Positions 42,901 through 53,796 of a stretch of DNA of 64,000 nt are shown one piece after another. The notes under the pieces were generated by a model. It did not search any database, was not told the origin of the DNA, and saw only the letters and a list, made by a program, of their open reading frames with translations. Location: the NCBI GenBank assembly GCA_025766275.1, contig JAFKAC010000022.1:620001-684000 (forward strand), in the 5' to 3' direction. A program made the position numbers and the translations under genes. This stretch comes from Lactarius indigo. Taxonomy: Eukaryota; Basidiomycota; Agaricomycetes; Russulales; Russulaceae. The number at the start of each line of letters is the position of its first letter. The stretch's first letter is position 1.

Positions 42901-44363
42901 TCGACAAGCTTGATGTCTGGAGGCTTGAACCCCTTCCTGAAGGAAGGAAGGTGGTCAAGTGTAAATGGGTATTTAAGAAGAAAGCAGATGGACGCTTTCG
43001 TGCTAGGCTAGTGGCAAAAGGGTTCACCCAACTAGAGGGGGTGGACTTTGATGAAACTTTCTCCCCAGTTGCCCGCTTTGAGTCCCTGCGACTCCTTCTT
43101 GCGCTGGCTACGCTTGAAGACTGGCATATTCACCAGATGGATGTCAAATCGGCATTTCTTCATGGGGAACTGGAGGAAGAAATTTATATGGAGCAACCAG
43201 TCGGTTTCATCACAGCTGGCTCCGAGCACCTTGTGTGCCGGTTACAGAAGGCCCTTTATGGCCTGAAACAAGCTTCCCGCGCATGGAATGTGCAGTTCCA
43301 TGGGGTCCTAGCAGACCTAGGCTTTACGCGGACGTACTCTGATGCAGGAGTATACGTGTATCATCTTCAAGAGGGGGGTGATACACTTTTCGTGATCTTA
43401 TATGTAGATGACATCACTATACTTGGAAGTTCCTTATCAAAGATTAAAGATCTGAAGGCTTCTCTATCTAGTCGATACGAGATGACCGATCTGGGAGAGA
43501 TCCAGTCCTATCTTGGTGTTAACATCACCAGAGATCGTGCTAATCGCACCATGGAAATCAACCAGTCAGACTACATCCGCGATGTGGTGGAACGCTTTGG
43601 AATGTCTGATTCCAATCCAGTATATACCCCTCTTCCCTCTGGCGCTGAGGCACACTTGATCAAGTACACAGATCAGGCCTCTACTTCTGAAATTAAGAAG
43701 TATCAACAGATTATCGGGTCTCTGCTATATGCGCAGATTGGAAGCAGACCTGATATTTCCTTCGCTGTTGCGCGCCTTAGCCAATTTGCTTCCAACCCCT
43801 CACCTCAGCATTTACGCCTAGCCAAGTATGTCCTAGCCTATCTCAACAGCACCAAGGACTACTCGTTACGCTATGCTGGAGGGAATGGCAATGGTGGTGA
43901 AGGCCTTCATGGCTACTGCGACGCTTCCTGGGGAGATCAGGAAGAAAAGCACTCCACTTCAGGTTTTGTCTACCTGCTTGCAAATGGAGCCATTTCATGG
44001 TGTACCAGAAAGCAAAAGACAATTGCGCAGTCTACCACTGAGGCAGAATACATGAGCCTCTCAGATGCCTCTAATCAGGCTCAGTGGTATGCCACCTTCC
44101 TTGGAGAATTGGGGTATGAGGTACCCTCCCCCATTCCTCTGCACTGTGACAATAAGGGTGCCGTGGACTTAGCTCTCAACCCTGTCACTGGGAGACGTTC
44201 CAAACACATCCTGATCAAGCACCATGTAGTCAGGGAATACGTAGAAAACAAGGTTATACACCTGATACGTACACCCACAGGGGAAATGGTTGCAGATGGA
44301 CTCACTAAGTCACTGCCCAGAGAACCCTTTGAAAAAATGGTTGCTGATCTAGGAATAGTGTAA
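39960..44363 (+). CDS. Copia Gag-Pol polyprotein (element 1)
   Basis: Single 1467-residue frame without stops. The gag part starts MSFHLVFPPSVTLAKLDGTN and includes a CCHC knuckle (ICHYCKKPGHKKPECY, Cys252 to Cys265). Protease active site DSGA is at 351-354. Integrase has the zinc motif (H478, H483, C512, C515) and the D-D-E core (D542, D605, E641), then a proline-rich linker (about 800-950). Reverse transcriptase has the YVDD box at 1148-1151 and the usual VKSAFLHGEL block. RNase H follows (CDASWGDQ, TEAEYMSLSDA). All catalytic residues are present, and the protein is identical to that of element 2, so both copies are young and possibly active. No frameshift is needed between gag and pol. 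Confidence 0.96.
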   Translation: MSFHLVFPPSVTLAKLDGTNWQTWSATFTSLMLMNGCSRHLTHGAPASVPQHPPLAAGAVGPTGPTDEGLAILALWAKQEEVITGLLFLSVTTEVLSGIHSSHIFPTVHDKFVELENLYGQVGSMATFNIWVGLANTKLQEGSPFLPQLQKMLDLRNTLVEQGMPVSDMQMSFILLDALPPSYSTIAGTILASGPPSNLQPQDLINRFINEESRLAGPMASYNKVAPVKKSSAPHAHEARPSGSSVSSDIICHYCKKPGHKKPECYKLKRDQENAKKGKAGQRAKAAQNTTVEVPDSLPANRLNSIPVPKSRLFTIVNGSGKIEEVHEVPQVSLYTMGTHSTQIASKWMMDSGASAHFTPHIEDYDTYTPHKGVEVLLGDNSLLRSVGTGTVTIHTNFGYDLKISNVLHLPNTHSRILSTPALTAKGAIVSFDATTFAIRYDGKTIAEGHKASGLYWLDGHHKVNAQATASASLDVWHQRMGHMSKEALQRYAPKSVKGLNIDESPEEEGPCYGCELGKSTRKPFPPSQKRAQESLELVHSDLVGPLQSNSIQGNKYFATFIDDFSKTAVVIPMKSKDEFTGAFLHYKAWAEKQQNKPIKTLHSDRGGEYVNNVLKDILLEEGIEHMLTMPYSPQQNGRAERFNRTIMEKGTSMLHHAGLSLGFWEQAVQTAVHIYNRTPTHSNEWKTPLELWDGTVPDVSYLRVFGCKAYYHVPEHNRRKLDPKSKEAVFVGYEPNSKGYKLWDRHSRCFVSSRDVTFDEATFPSLSDLTSHSNQPITPPVSGEPAKGAAVAGEIFFVVPSQPTPAVAPAAPQTPVFVLPPVQVPAVPLQQPSTPPNTSPNPADQTIYHTPPSQAPAPTTPRRPRTRSQRRPPVVTAPIPAPNFNRDISPPRETPRSPRNGLVTSPPRPRRGTRVRFTNPRYYTEENDEFVPGSSRLGMMDLLNAAEVPGYKDPQTFKQAMESDQAVDWLEACQYELDALDKLDVWRLEPLPEGRKVVKCKWVFKKKADGRFRARLVAKGFTQLEGVDFDETFSPVARFESLRLLLALATLEDWHIHQMDVKSAFLHGELEEEIYMEQPVGFITAGSEHLVCRLQKALYGLKQASRAWNVQFHGVLADLGFTRTYSDAGVYVYHLQEGGDTLFVILYVDDITILGSSLSKIKDLKASLSSRYEMTDLGEIQSYLGVNITRDRANRTMEINQSDYIRDVVERFGMSDSNPVYTPLPSGAEAHLIKYTDQASTSEIKKYQQIIGSLLYAQIGSRPDISFAVARLSQFASNPSPQHLRLAKYVLAYLNSTKDYSLRYAGGNGNGGEGLHGYCDASWGDQEEKHSTSGFVYLLANGAISWCTRKQKTIAQSTTEAEYMSLSDASNQAQWYATFLGELGYEVPSPIPLHCDNKGAVDLALNPVTGRRSKHILIKHHVVREYVENKVIHLIRTPTGEMVADGLTKSLPREPFEKMVADLGIV

Positions 44364-44713
44364 GATGGGTTCTAGGACGTCGAACTGTTGTGTATACTTG
44401 CAACAGACTTCCTAGTTTAATAGCTAAGAAAAACCCTTCTTAAAGAACTGAAGAAGTTGGACCTGTTCCATCTTATCTCCCAGCTCATGGCTCTTCAAAA
44501 AGTAGTTCTTTAGAACTACATTATCCTCATAGAGCAGTGCATGAAGACCTCCAAAAAGTCGTCCTTTATCAGGACTTCTGCATACATAGATTCTTTCTAA
44601 CCAGAGAATCGAAACATTTCTCATAGTAACAGTTAAAGCAATGAAGTGTCCTGCCAAGGCACTTCCACTCAATGCTTGCACCACTCTTGTGGACTGTCTC
44701 TATCATGGAGGGA

Positions 44714-45255
44714 TGTTGAGACGCGACTGTTAAAGTCACATGTCTCGTGGGATCTGATTGAGTCAGCCCACATACTAAATACGGTATCTGTCCCTTATGG
44801 ACTTATGGACACTCCGGCCTCACACGGACCGCTTCTGTTTATCTTTATTGTTAGATCCATATATGGTTCTTATTGTTCTTTCTGTTGTTAAGATACCGGT
44901 ATTGTCTGCTTTAGGCAGCTATTGTTCTCTGCCATCCAATGGCATTTCTCCCTCTGGCGCACAGACCACCTGTATTGTGTTTGGGTCACCAGTGCGCACA
45001 GACCATTATTAGCTAAGCGTCCTGTATATAAGGACTGCTGTTTTCGCCCATACACTTCAGAGTTCCCTTCACCTCTGAAGTGTAAGTTCCTTTCTCTTTA
45101 CTACTCTTATTACCTTTACTCATAGGCGTTGCTTCCTTATAGTAACTTGTCCTACTAGGTATGCAGTTGTAATAGAGTTCCCTTCACCTCTGAAGTTAAC
45201 TTGTCCTACTAGCTGTCCAAGCTTATCTCTTGCTTGTTAGTTCTGCGCTTCAACA
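44714..45255 (+). repeat. 3' LTR of copia element 1
   Basis: 542 bp. It carries the variants (GTTGTT, CAGTTG, TCTC) found also in the 5' LTR of element 2, not those of its own 5' LTR. It is followed by CCCTT. Confidence 0.9.
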
Positions 45256-45260
45256 CCCTT
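45256..45260. repeat. Target-site duplication CCCTT, right side of element 1
   Basis: CCCTT after the 3' LTR. Its partner is at 60643-60647 (AAGGG on the plus strand) beside the 5' LTR of element 2. Confidence 0.8.
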
Positions 45261-46230
45261 CTGGTCTCCATCGAGCTGAAACCCCCCGGCACCTGCAATC
45301 CCCCGTGGAATACAGAGACAGGGAACCAGAACAGGAAACGTAGGAGGGGAGGTGGGGTAGAAAGGTCAAGGATGGGTCCAGAAGGCGCGATCCCATTATG
45401 CTTGAGTATGTTCTCCTTCAGGACAAAACTTCTTTGAGGACCCAGAGCGGGGATGTAGGGAGCGTTTCGTGAAAAACAAGGTGCGTTTCACCCACCCTCA
45501 TGATTCACTCAGGCTGTCGTGCGTGTTTGAATGTTTGGTATTGGTGCACGCCTTACCCCAAAGAGCCATTCCTTTATGACCCACTTTGACGAGCACAGTG
45601 CCTCTGCTGCATTAAATTTTCAGGGTCGAGTTTCTATCTTTGGTGTTGCAGCAGCGGCAGTTCCCGGAGAGATACCGTGACTTGTTCGACTATGGGAGGC
45701 TCAGCCAGGCGCATGTCCTCGAACTCAGGTGCGCGTTTCGGGTACCGGAGATGCCCACTGGTTTCTTATATCCGTCGGGAATGGGTAGGGCAAGAGCGGG
45801 ACTTCTCGCACTCGCACTGAGCCCCTTAGTGCGCAAATACACTGCCGCGGATATCCCCGCGCTCGTCTCGCTTCTGCGCAAGAACATCCTCTCTGCCCCC
45901 GGCTCCACCTCCGTTACTGTGACAGCTCTCGACTGGGCCCTCCCCGTGCGGCGCCAGGCTGACGTGCACGGCGCTGATGCGTCGGACGTACGGCTCGTCG
46001 TGGGCTGTGTCTACCACCTAGCGCTAGTACGCTTTCTGCTCACGACGCTGACTGCTCTGGCATCGCCACAGCATACTGCTGCCGTGGTCGTGGACGAGCT
46101 GCGGACAGAAGACGTTCTGCGAGAGTTCTTGGACGGGTGGTGGATTGCGCTAGGGTGGCAGGTAGAGAGCTGGTGAGGACTTGTTGAGCGCGCGCTGGGA
46201 TGTGTGGATCGGCTGGCGCGAGACGTGGGG
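45256..46230 (+). pseudogene. Lysine methyltransferase-like gene, 3' part (copy M1)
   Basis: The block reads LVSIELKPPGTCNPPWNTE just after the element, resembling the start of the core of Methyltransf_16-type (METTL21/EFM) protein-lysine methyltransferases. From about 45640 it reads QQRQFPERYRDLFDYGRL then VLEL. A GT-AG intron fits 45729-45788, after which ARAGLLALALSPLVRKY, TALDW and VVGCVYH follow. The SAM-binding loop expected as ELGAGTG reads ELRARAG, and the family DxxY-like site is GCVYH. Near 46155 a two-base deletion relative to copy M2 gives an early TGA. The 5' part of the gene is at 60643-60850 on the minus strand. It was split by a copia insertion at CCCTT and then separated by inversion. 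Confidence 0.62.
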
Positions 46231-47305
46231 TCGTCATTCCTATACCAAGATGCGCAGTGGTAGCTCCTGCGGTAGGTGCATCTTCATGCGTGGTTCTGTT
46301 TATTGCAGGAAGTGAGTACGATACGTCTACGTGCGCCTAACCTACGATGGTCGTAGGTTCTTTGACAATACCGTAGAAAAAAAAAAGAGGAATACGGTAT
46401 CAATCCAGCGCGAGGTTGTATTGGGATGGTGCCTGGTGACTTGGCCCGGCGATCATGACACCATATACGCGCTTTGGAGTACGTTCGTCATTTTCCCCTC
46501 AGTTCGACTCGCCTGCTAAAATGACGTACTGGGGGCGAGTTTCTCATGCTCAGTACCAGATTACTACCTTCTGTACCCTATTTTGTTACAGTAAGCAAGA
46601 CAGTAGGTCTTGCTGTAGGCTCGCGCTTGAGCTCTGCCAGATGAGCTCGGAGGGTTTTTTCCAGTACAGTAGCTATATTCTTGGCTATATTATCTAGAAA
46701 TGTGGCACAGTGGGCAGTCAAATGTATGAAAGGACGCGGGCGGATGGGAGTTCCGCGGTAGAGCGTATGCTCCTATCTCCTCGATATGATTCACAGATAA
46801 CCGTTTAACTACGGTAATATTATTATCTAATATAGCCTTGATTTGTCGGACTGTGTCCAGAATCCCAACATTATTATGGTGTACGCCAATTTTGTTGTTT
46901 TTTTTTAAAAAAGGGAGAACGCTATGTGCCATTTAGTACCTACTTTATGCGTATAAATTCATCCGCTGGAGAGTTCAGTACAGTAGTATACAGGTGAATC
47001 CAAGGGTGAGCTCATTGGGTGAGCTTGTCAATGGGCTTCGAGCGCGCTCACGTGAGGCCCTTCATACGCGTTCGCATCTCTTGTGCTCCCCGCTCGTTTG
47101 CCTGTCCCAAAGAATCCGACTTCACCTATGAAATCAACAGTTATGTAAATACTGTCATCTCCCTAATTACCCACTGTCCTTAATCCCCGTGACTTGAGAG
47201 GAGAGTGTACGCCAAGGAGTACGCTTCAACTCAACCAGCTATCTTCTCTCTTGAGGAGCCCTTTACGATCCAATGAGAACTCGAACTTGAAGTTGAAACC
47301 AAGAA
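46231..47305. other. Intergenic region upstream of gene E
   Basis: AT-richer sequence with poly-T/A tracts (about 46896-46914) and no convincing gene. The last 350 bases before 47517 show patchy similarity to the upstream region of pseudogene G. Confidence 0.4.
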
Positions 47306-47314
47306 CCAATCATC
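47306..47314 (+). promoter_or_regulatory. CCAATCATC box upstream of gene E
   Basis: Exact match to the B/C/D/G box, 211 bp before the ATG at 47517. Confidence 0.45.
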
Positions 47315-47516
47315 GTAGGCGCAACCTTCCCTCATCACACTCACAGTAAACCCCGCGCCTATGTGTTTTGAAAATAATAAATATTTTTTTTTAGGCACGA
47401 GGTGAGGCTGTGCAGGTGACGGGCGTTACCTGCCAAACCATTCCGGCGCCGCCTAGCCGTTTTTCTTCTGCCAGTATTACAAGTGCCCGCAGACGTCTCT
47501 CTTCGCTACTGTTGCA

Positions 47517-50500
47517 ATGTCTCAGACACCTCCATCTTCTTCTAATTTTCAGGCCATCTTTTATGCTTCCATCAAAGAATTTGAGAAGAAGACGAAGAAC
47601 GACCTTCTCGTGCATCCATTGATGGCCCAGTTACAGACTTGCAACTCTCCCACCGATATCCTGGTCGTCCTCCGTACTCAAGTCCAACAGTTCGAACAAT
47701 CTACGTCCGCCGATGACAAACTGACAAAATGGTTGAATCCGACCGTCAACGTTCTTTATGCCTTTTCCGCGGCCCTTGGCGAGGGCGTCGGACTGGTGAA
47801 GCCCATTACAACGATCTTTCTACGATCTACCCTCTGATATCGTATTTCTAGGTGTTCTCACCTGCAAAAGTCATTTTCGCTGGTGCTGGGGTCCTCCTCT
47901 TGGTAGCTATTGTCCTGGATCTTCCTTACTCGCATTGCTCTCATACCGAACCTACGCAGGCGGCAAAGGACGTTGTTGCAAGCCAAGATGCGCTCATCGA
48001 TATCTTCGAGCGCATTGAGAGCTTCTTCAGACGGCTTGAGACATACACCGAGGTTCCGACGACAGAGGCGATGAGGGACACCATCGTGAAGATAATGGTT
48101 GAGGTTCTTGGAATTTTTGGGATCGTGACGAAGGAGATGAAGGACGAACGAGCGAGTGAGTCAACTGCTGATGATACGTCGCTCGTCGCTGATGGATATG
48201 CAGAGAGATACCTAAAGAAATTGATTGGAAGGAGGGATATTGAGGATGCGCTGGTCAGACTGGATCGATTGACGCAGCAAGAGGTGCAGATGGCGATTGT
48301 GCAAGTCCTTAAAGTCTCACATGAGGTCAAGGACGGAGTGGAAACCGTCGGCGAGCAAGTACTAAGCGTCGATGACAAAGTAAAAGGCATCGACGAGAAA
48401 GTGAAGGGCGTCGATAACAAAGTCAAAGACGTCGATGACAAGGTCAACGTGGCCATGAAGGGTACGTTTAGCACTTGCCGCCCACAAGTGCAATTGTAAG
48501 CGTGATGTACGTCTAGACGGCAAGGAAACAAAGGCTCTGGTGCAACAGACGGCAAATAATATCAACGAAGAAACGCGTTCGTGATCCTTTGCCTCGCTGC
48601 TCTTACTTGCTGAGACTGAAATGCCTTCAGAGAGCCGGATACGGACGAATCACCGAAAGTGGCTGTCTCCGCCAGACCCGTCCACCAATCAAAATATCGC
48701 GTCCACCGCTCAACATGAAGGCACGGCAACATGGTTCTTTAAGGGAGGTATATTCACGGAATGGAGGAACAAGGCCACCACATCCTTGTTGTGGATCCAC
48801 GGGAAACGTGCGCCGTTCTGTTCCTTCACTTCTGTCCTCTCAGAAGTTGATCGCCTCAAATCGTGTTGTAGCGGGCTCAGGGAAGAGCATCCTTTGGTTT
48901 GTTGTCAATTTTTGTCGAGTTCAGCCGTGAGGAACTCACACCATCAACTAGCTCCGCAATCATCCAGGACATCACGATATTGTGGGAGGCTGGACTGGCC
49001 ATGATGGCGTACTTCTATTTTGATTTCAGGGACACCGATAAACAAGACCTCCGCAACTTACTTCCTTCACTTCTAACACAGCTCTCCGCTCGTTCCGACA
49101 GTTGTTGCGAAATACTCTCCCGCATTTATAAAACACACGACGATGGTGCGCGTAAGCCGAGCACCAGCACGCTGGTTGCATGTCTTAAAGAGATGCTTGC
49201 GCTACCTAGCCAAGGCCCGATCTACCTTGTATTGGACGCGCTAGATGAATGTCCCAATACCTCTGGAATCCCGTCATCGCGCAAGCAAGTCCTTGATCTC
49301 ATAAAGGACCTCGTTGGCCTCCAGTTTTCGAATCTTCATATATGTCTCACCAGCCGCCCGGAGATCGACATCCGAACCGCGCTCGAGCCCCTAGCATTCC
49401 ACCTGGTCTCGATTCACGACCAAAGTGGGCAAAAGAAGGATATTGATGACTATATCAGATCTGTCGTATACGCAGACTCAGATACGGCGATGAAGAGGTG
49501 GAGGGACAAGGATAAAGAACTGGTTATTGAGACGCTCACAGATAGAGCCGATGGAATGTAAGCATACATGAGGACGCTGATTACAGTTGCTGATCATTTG
49601 ACAGGTTCCGATGGGTTTTTTGTCAGCTGGAAGTGTTGCAACATTGCCTTCCTCAAAGCATCCGGAGAACGCTCAACGGGTTGCCGAAATCTTTGGACGA
49701 GACATATGAGCGGGTGTTGAAGGAGATCGGAATGGCCAACCGAGACCACGCTCATCGTCTCTTACAATGCCTCACCGCTGCCGCTCGGCCGCTGCGTGTC
49801 GAGGAACTAGCAGAGATACTCACGCTTGACTTTGAAGCCGAAGGAGCGACACCGAGGTTGAATGAGGACTGGAGGTGGGAGGACCGGCAACGGGCTGTGC
49901 TGTCTACTTGCTCCAGTTTGATCACCGAAGTCGACGATGGGAATTCCCGGGTCATCCAGTTTTCTCATTTTTCGGTCAAGGAATTCTTGACTTCCGATCG
50001 CCTTGCCGCTTCTAAAGGAGACGCTTCGTACTTCCATATCATTCCCGAACCTGCACACACGACTCTCGCCCAGGCTTGCTTGGGAACTCTTCTTCAGTTA
50101 GACGACAGCGCCGATGATGACCAGGTCGAAGATAGGTTTCCGTTGACGAGCTATGCCAGTCGGCATTGGGTGGAGCATGCGCAGTTCGGAGAGGTGTCTT
50201 CACACATAGAAGATGGGATGCGGCTTCTTTTTGACTCGACCAAACCATATTTTTCCGCGTGGCTCGATTTGCACGACATTGACGATCGCTGGTTTGCCTT
50301 CGCAGATTCCCTCGCAGATCGTGGATCTCCACTGTATTATGCTTCGTTGTGCGGCTTTCATGACCTGGCGGTACACATCATTGCCGAGCATCCCGAGCAA
50401 GTCAATGCGAGCGGCGGTCGTAATCGCAGCCCACTGGTGGCGGCATTGTACAAGAGACATTTTAAGGTGGCAGAGCTATTACACCAGCATGGCGTAGCCG

Positions 50501-51402
50501 TGGATGTTACCTCCAACTACGATGGTCGAACCCTACTACATACTGCTTCTATCGATAGACGTATCGATGTCGTGCAGTGGTTACTCAACCATGACGCAGA
50601 TGCAAATGCGCAACAAGAAAATCTCCGGACACCAATTCATACAGCCGCATTTTACGGACGCCTAGAGATTGTTCAGATGTTCCTGGAGCACGGCGTACGC
50701 ATCGACGCTGTGAACGACGAAGGTCACACCCCATTGCATCGGGCATCGAAAAATGGCCACATAGAGGTCGTGAGGCTATTACTTCAAAATGGGGCGGAAA
50801 TCAGCGCGCAAGATAGCAACTACTCGACTCCATTACACCTGGCATTATATAATGGGAGATTTGGAGTTGCACGCCTACTGCTTGACCATGGCGCGAACGC
50901 AGATACCGAGGACCACAAAGGATGCACTCCGTTGCACGTAGCGTCGTCCAAAGGCGAAACAGAAATCGTTTGCCTGCTGCTCGACCGCGTCACGAACGCA
51001 GACGTTAAGAAGAAGGACGGAAAGACTCCATTGCACGTAGCGTCATCTCAAGGCCAAACAGAGACAGTGCGCTTACTGCTCAATCATGGCGTGAACATAG
51101 AAGCCGAAGATGAGGACGGAAGAACCCCACTTCACGAGGCATCGTTGGAGGGGGAAAAAGAGATCGCGCGCTTGCTGCTCGACCATGGTGCGAACGCGAA
51201 TGCTGAGGACAAGAATGGAATAACTCCGTTGCACCTGGCAACTTCCGTAGGCGAAACGGAGATCGTGCGCCTACTACTTGACCGTGGGGCAAGTGCGGAT
51301 GCCAAAGACAAGGAAGGAAGGACCCCAATCCGGGTGGCATCGGGAAATGCGATCGTTCAGATATTGACGGAGCACGATGGGGAAATGGACAGAGTGCTAT
51401 AG
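47517..51402 (+). CDS. Gene E: Goodbye-NACHT-ankyrin STAND (NLR-like) protein with 11 repeats
   Basis: Most divergent intact paralogue. Exons: 47517-47795, 47852-47902, 47960-48461, 48517-48576, 48631-48807, 48872-48896, 48952-49557, 49605-51402; 1165 residues, with the same seven intron positions and 25-base P-loop microexon as B-D. Exon 3 is 84 bases longer and encodes four heptads of the form VDDKVKG / IDEKVKG / VDNKVKD / VDDKVNV, a likely coiled coil between the Goodbye region and NACHT. GKPGSGKS lies at 355-362 and LDALDEC at 459-465. Eleven ankyrin repeats follow, two more than B-D, of which several C-terminal ones are similar (TPLHVASSKGETEIV, TPLHVASSQGQTETV). The C-terminus ends GEMDRVL. 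The gene lies inside the segment inferred to have been inverted, so it originally faced the other way. Confidence 0.88.
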
Positions 51403-52088
51403 GTCACATTACGGAGGCACGTCAGGTAATTGTGATAGGATGAATGGTCCCTTCTACCAGTATTCATGTACCAGTAGGCCTACTCGGAGTGTCGTGCATA
51501 CTCATTGTAACGGGAAATAAAAGGCCGACGATACAAAGTACATTTAAAGCAGAGTATTGGCACACTGTTGGAGAGTCTGTTGTATTCTCAGCGCGCGCGA
51601 GGCCGATGTGGCTCGCGCTTGTGATCATACCCTTGTGTTTGACTGATTGATTACTTTACCATGATCCAAACTAGCATCTCGTCTCGTCTCGTCTCGTGGA
51701 ACCACAGTACACCCATACCCATACCTCGTACGTTACTTTCATAGTCCTCAGTAACCGCTTCTGCCCACGATTCTATTTGTTTGTCTAGTGTCTTCCGCAC
51801 CTAGTTCGCCTTCGTGTGTGTGCTTCAGTCTTTCTTGCGGCTGTCATAACCTTCTATAGTGTCATCGCTGTGTTTTCTGTAGGTATTGTGTAGGTGCAGA
51901 AGATGAAGCTTGCGGCTCGCATGGGAGAGCGCATACAGAAAGACCAAACGTACCATCGATGTGACCTAAAGTGATACCCTGTAACCTGTACCCTTGCCCG
52001 TACCACTGCCGCCACATGGACCTCGGAAACCGGACAGGCTCATGCTATTCACTGAATCAGTACCGAATCTTTCGGCTTCAACCGGTAG
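51403..52088. other. 3' flank of gene E and upstream of methyltransferase fragment
   Basis: NLR 3' flank with similarity to those of A and D (about 51515-51570), then a GTCTC tandem run at about 51679-51696, then unassigned sequence. Confidence 0.4.
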
Positions 52089-52569
52089 AGCAGGTATGGG
52101 ACTTCTCGCACTCGCACTGGGCCCCTTAGTGCGGAAATACATCGCGACAGATATCCCCGCGTTCGTCCCACTTCTGGGCAAGAACGTCCTCTCGGCCCAC
52201 GCCTCTGCCTCAGTTACTGTGACAGCTCTCAACTGGACTCTCCCCGTGCTGCGCCAGGTAAACGTGCGCGACGCTGATGCGCCGGACGTACTGCCCGTCG
52301 TTGGCTGTGTCTACCACCCGGCGCTAGTACGCCCTCTGCTCGCGACGCTGACTGCTCTGGAAACGCCGCAGTACACTGTCGTTGTGGCTGTGGCCGAGCT
52401 GCAGGCTGAAGACATTCTACGGGGGTTCTTGGGGAGGTGGATCGCGCTTGGGTGGCGGGTATGGAGCGTTGGTGAGGACTTGTTGGGTGCGCACTGGGGC
52501 ATGTGGTTCTATTTATTGGAAGATGTGTATACGATACGTCCACGTCCGCCTGACCTACGACGGTCGTAG
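52089..52569 (+). pseudogene. Lysine methyltransferase-like fragment (copy M2)
   Basis: An open frame reads GMGLLALALGPLVRKYIATD, then ALNWTLPV, VVGCVYHPALVRPLLATLTA, and ends in LLGAHWGMWFY and a short tail. It corresponds to the C-terminal two thirds of the Rossmann fold of the M1 gene, starting inside the SAM-binding loop. The N-terminal part, including VLELG, is missing upstream, so it is 5' truncated. Like M1 it has GCVYH where family members usually have an acidic DCIYH-like motif. It has no start region of its own and is probably dead. Confidence 0.58.
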
Positions 52570-52688
52570 GTCTCTTGATGGTACTGTGAACCCAAGGGCG
52601 TAGACCGGTAACCGAGCCTACCAAGGGTAAACTTGCCAGTGGGACATCCACATCCCAAACGCACCTACCGTACACGAATCAAGATATG

Positions 52689-53796
52689 CACTTTCCGATG
52701 CCCGGTGCAATGCAGTATGACCTTTGTTGCACGTCGTGTCGACGGGCACGCTGTGTCCCAGTAACATTCGAACGATCTCCAGGCATCCGTTCCATGCGGC
52801 TAAATAAATCGGAGTCCAGTGATCGTGTTGTTGCGAATTCGCATCTGCACCGTGATCGAGTAATTACCGCGCGACTTCAACAAGTCCGTCTATCGACGCA
52901 GCATGCAGTGGAGTCCGATCATCGTAGTCGTCGGTGACACTTTCACGGCTGCGCCATGTCGGTGTAATAGCTCTGCCACTTTGAAGTGTCTCTTGTACAA
53001 TGCCACCGCCAGTGGACTGATTATAACCACCTCTTGAATTTAATTGCTCTGGATGCTCGACGATGATGTGCGAGGCCAGGTCATGGAAACCGCACAGCGA
53101 AGCTTAATAAAGCAGAGATCCACGAGGTCCATGACGTGCGATCTTGTCATCTTCAAAGTTACGCCAGCGATCGTCGATGTCGTCCAACTCGAGCCACGCG
53201 GCGAAATATGGTTCGGTTGAGTCAAAAAGACGCCGCATCCCATCTTCTATGTGTGACTACACCTTTCCGAATTGTGCATGTTTCCAATGTCGACTGGCAT
53301 ATCTCGCCAACGGAAAGTTATCTTCGACTTATTTATTGTCGGCACTGCCATCCAACTGGAGCAGAATCCCCAAGCAAGCCTTAGCTAGAGTCGTGTACGC
53401 ACGTTCGGGAATGAAAGTGCGAAGCGTCGCCTTTAGAAGCGGCAAGGCGATCGGAAGTCAAGAACTCCTTGACCGAAAAATGCGAAAACTGAATGACCCG
53501 AGAATCACCATCGTCGACTTCGGTGATCAAGCTTGAGCACGTAGATAGCACAGCTCGCTGTCGGTCCTCCCACCGCCAGTCCTCCTTCAACTTCGGTGTC
53601 GTTCCTTCATCCCCATCAAAGTCAAGCGCAAGTATTTCTGCGAGCTCCTCGATACGCAGCGGCCGAACAGCCACGGTGAGACATTGTAAGAGGCGACGAG
53701 CGTGATCTCTATTGGCCATCCCGATCTCCTTCAACACCCGCTCATAAGTCTCGTCCAAAGATTTCGGCAATTCGTTGAGCGTCTGTCGGATGCTTT
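52689..53796 (-). pseudogene. NLR pseudogene G, 3' part (winged helix and ankyrin repeats)
   Basis: Continues pseudogene G from 38410: after one copy of the AAAGC target the frame reads SIRQTLNELPKSLDETYERV, then the conserved exon-8 segment to about VKEFLTSDRLAASKGDASHF. A small deletion at about 53415 shifts the frame (HFHSRTCVHDSS, stop at 53381-53383). Beyond this, degenerate ankyrin-repeat sequence continues with further stops down to about 52689, where homology ends near a CGATGCCCGGTGCAATGC-like segment shared with gene F. It is a dead gene now lying on the strand opposite its own first exon. Confidence 0.78.

Larger units (their letters stand above)
38411..45255 (+). mobile_element. 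Ty1/copia LTR retrotransposon, element 1 (6845 bp)
   Basis: Complete element: 5' LTR 38411-38951, primer-binding site 38952-38963, about 1 kb leader, one polyprotein ORF 39960-44363, a 350-bp tail ending in a purine-rich stretch (GGAGGGA, 44707-44713), 3' LTR 44714-45255. LTRs begin TGTTG and end CAACA. Pol order is protease-integrase-RT-RNase H, which defines copia. The two LTRs differ at several positions (including ATTATT/GTTGTT at about 38580/44883, CAGCTG/CAGTTG, TTTC/TCTC), because the 5' and 3' halves come from different original insertions (see findings). Confidence 0.95.
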
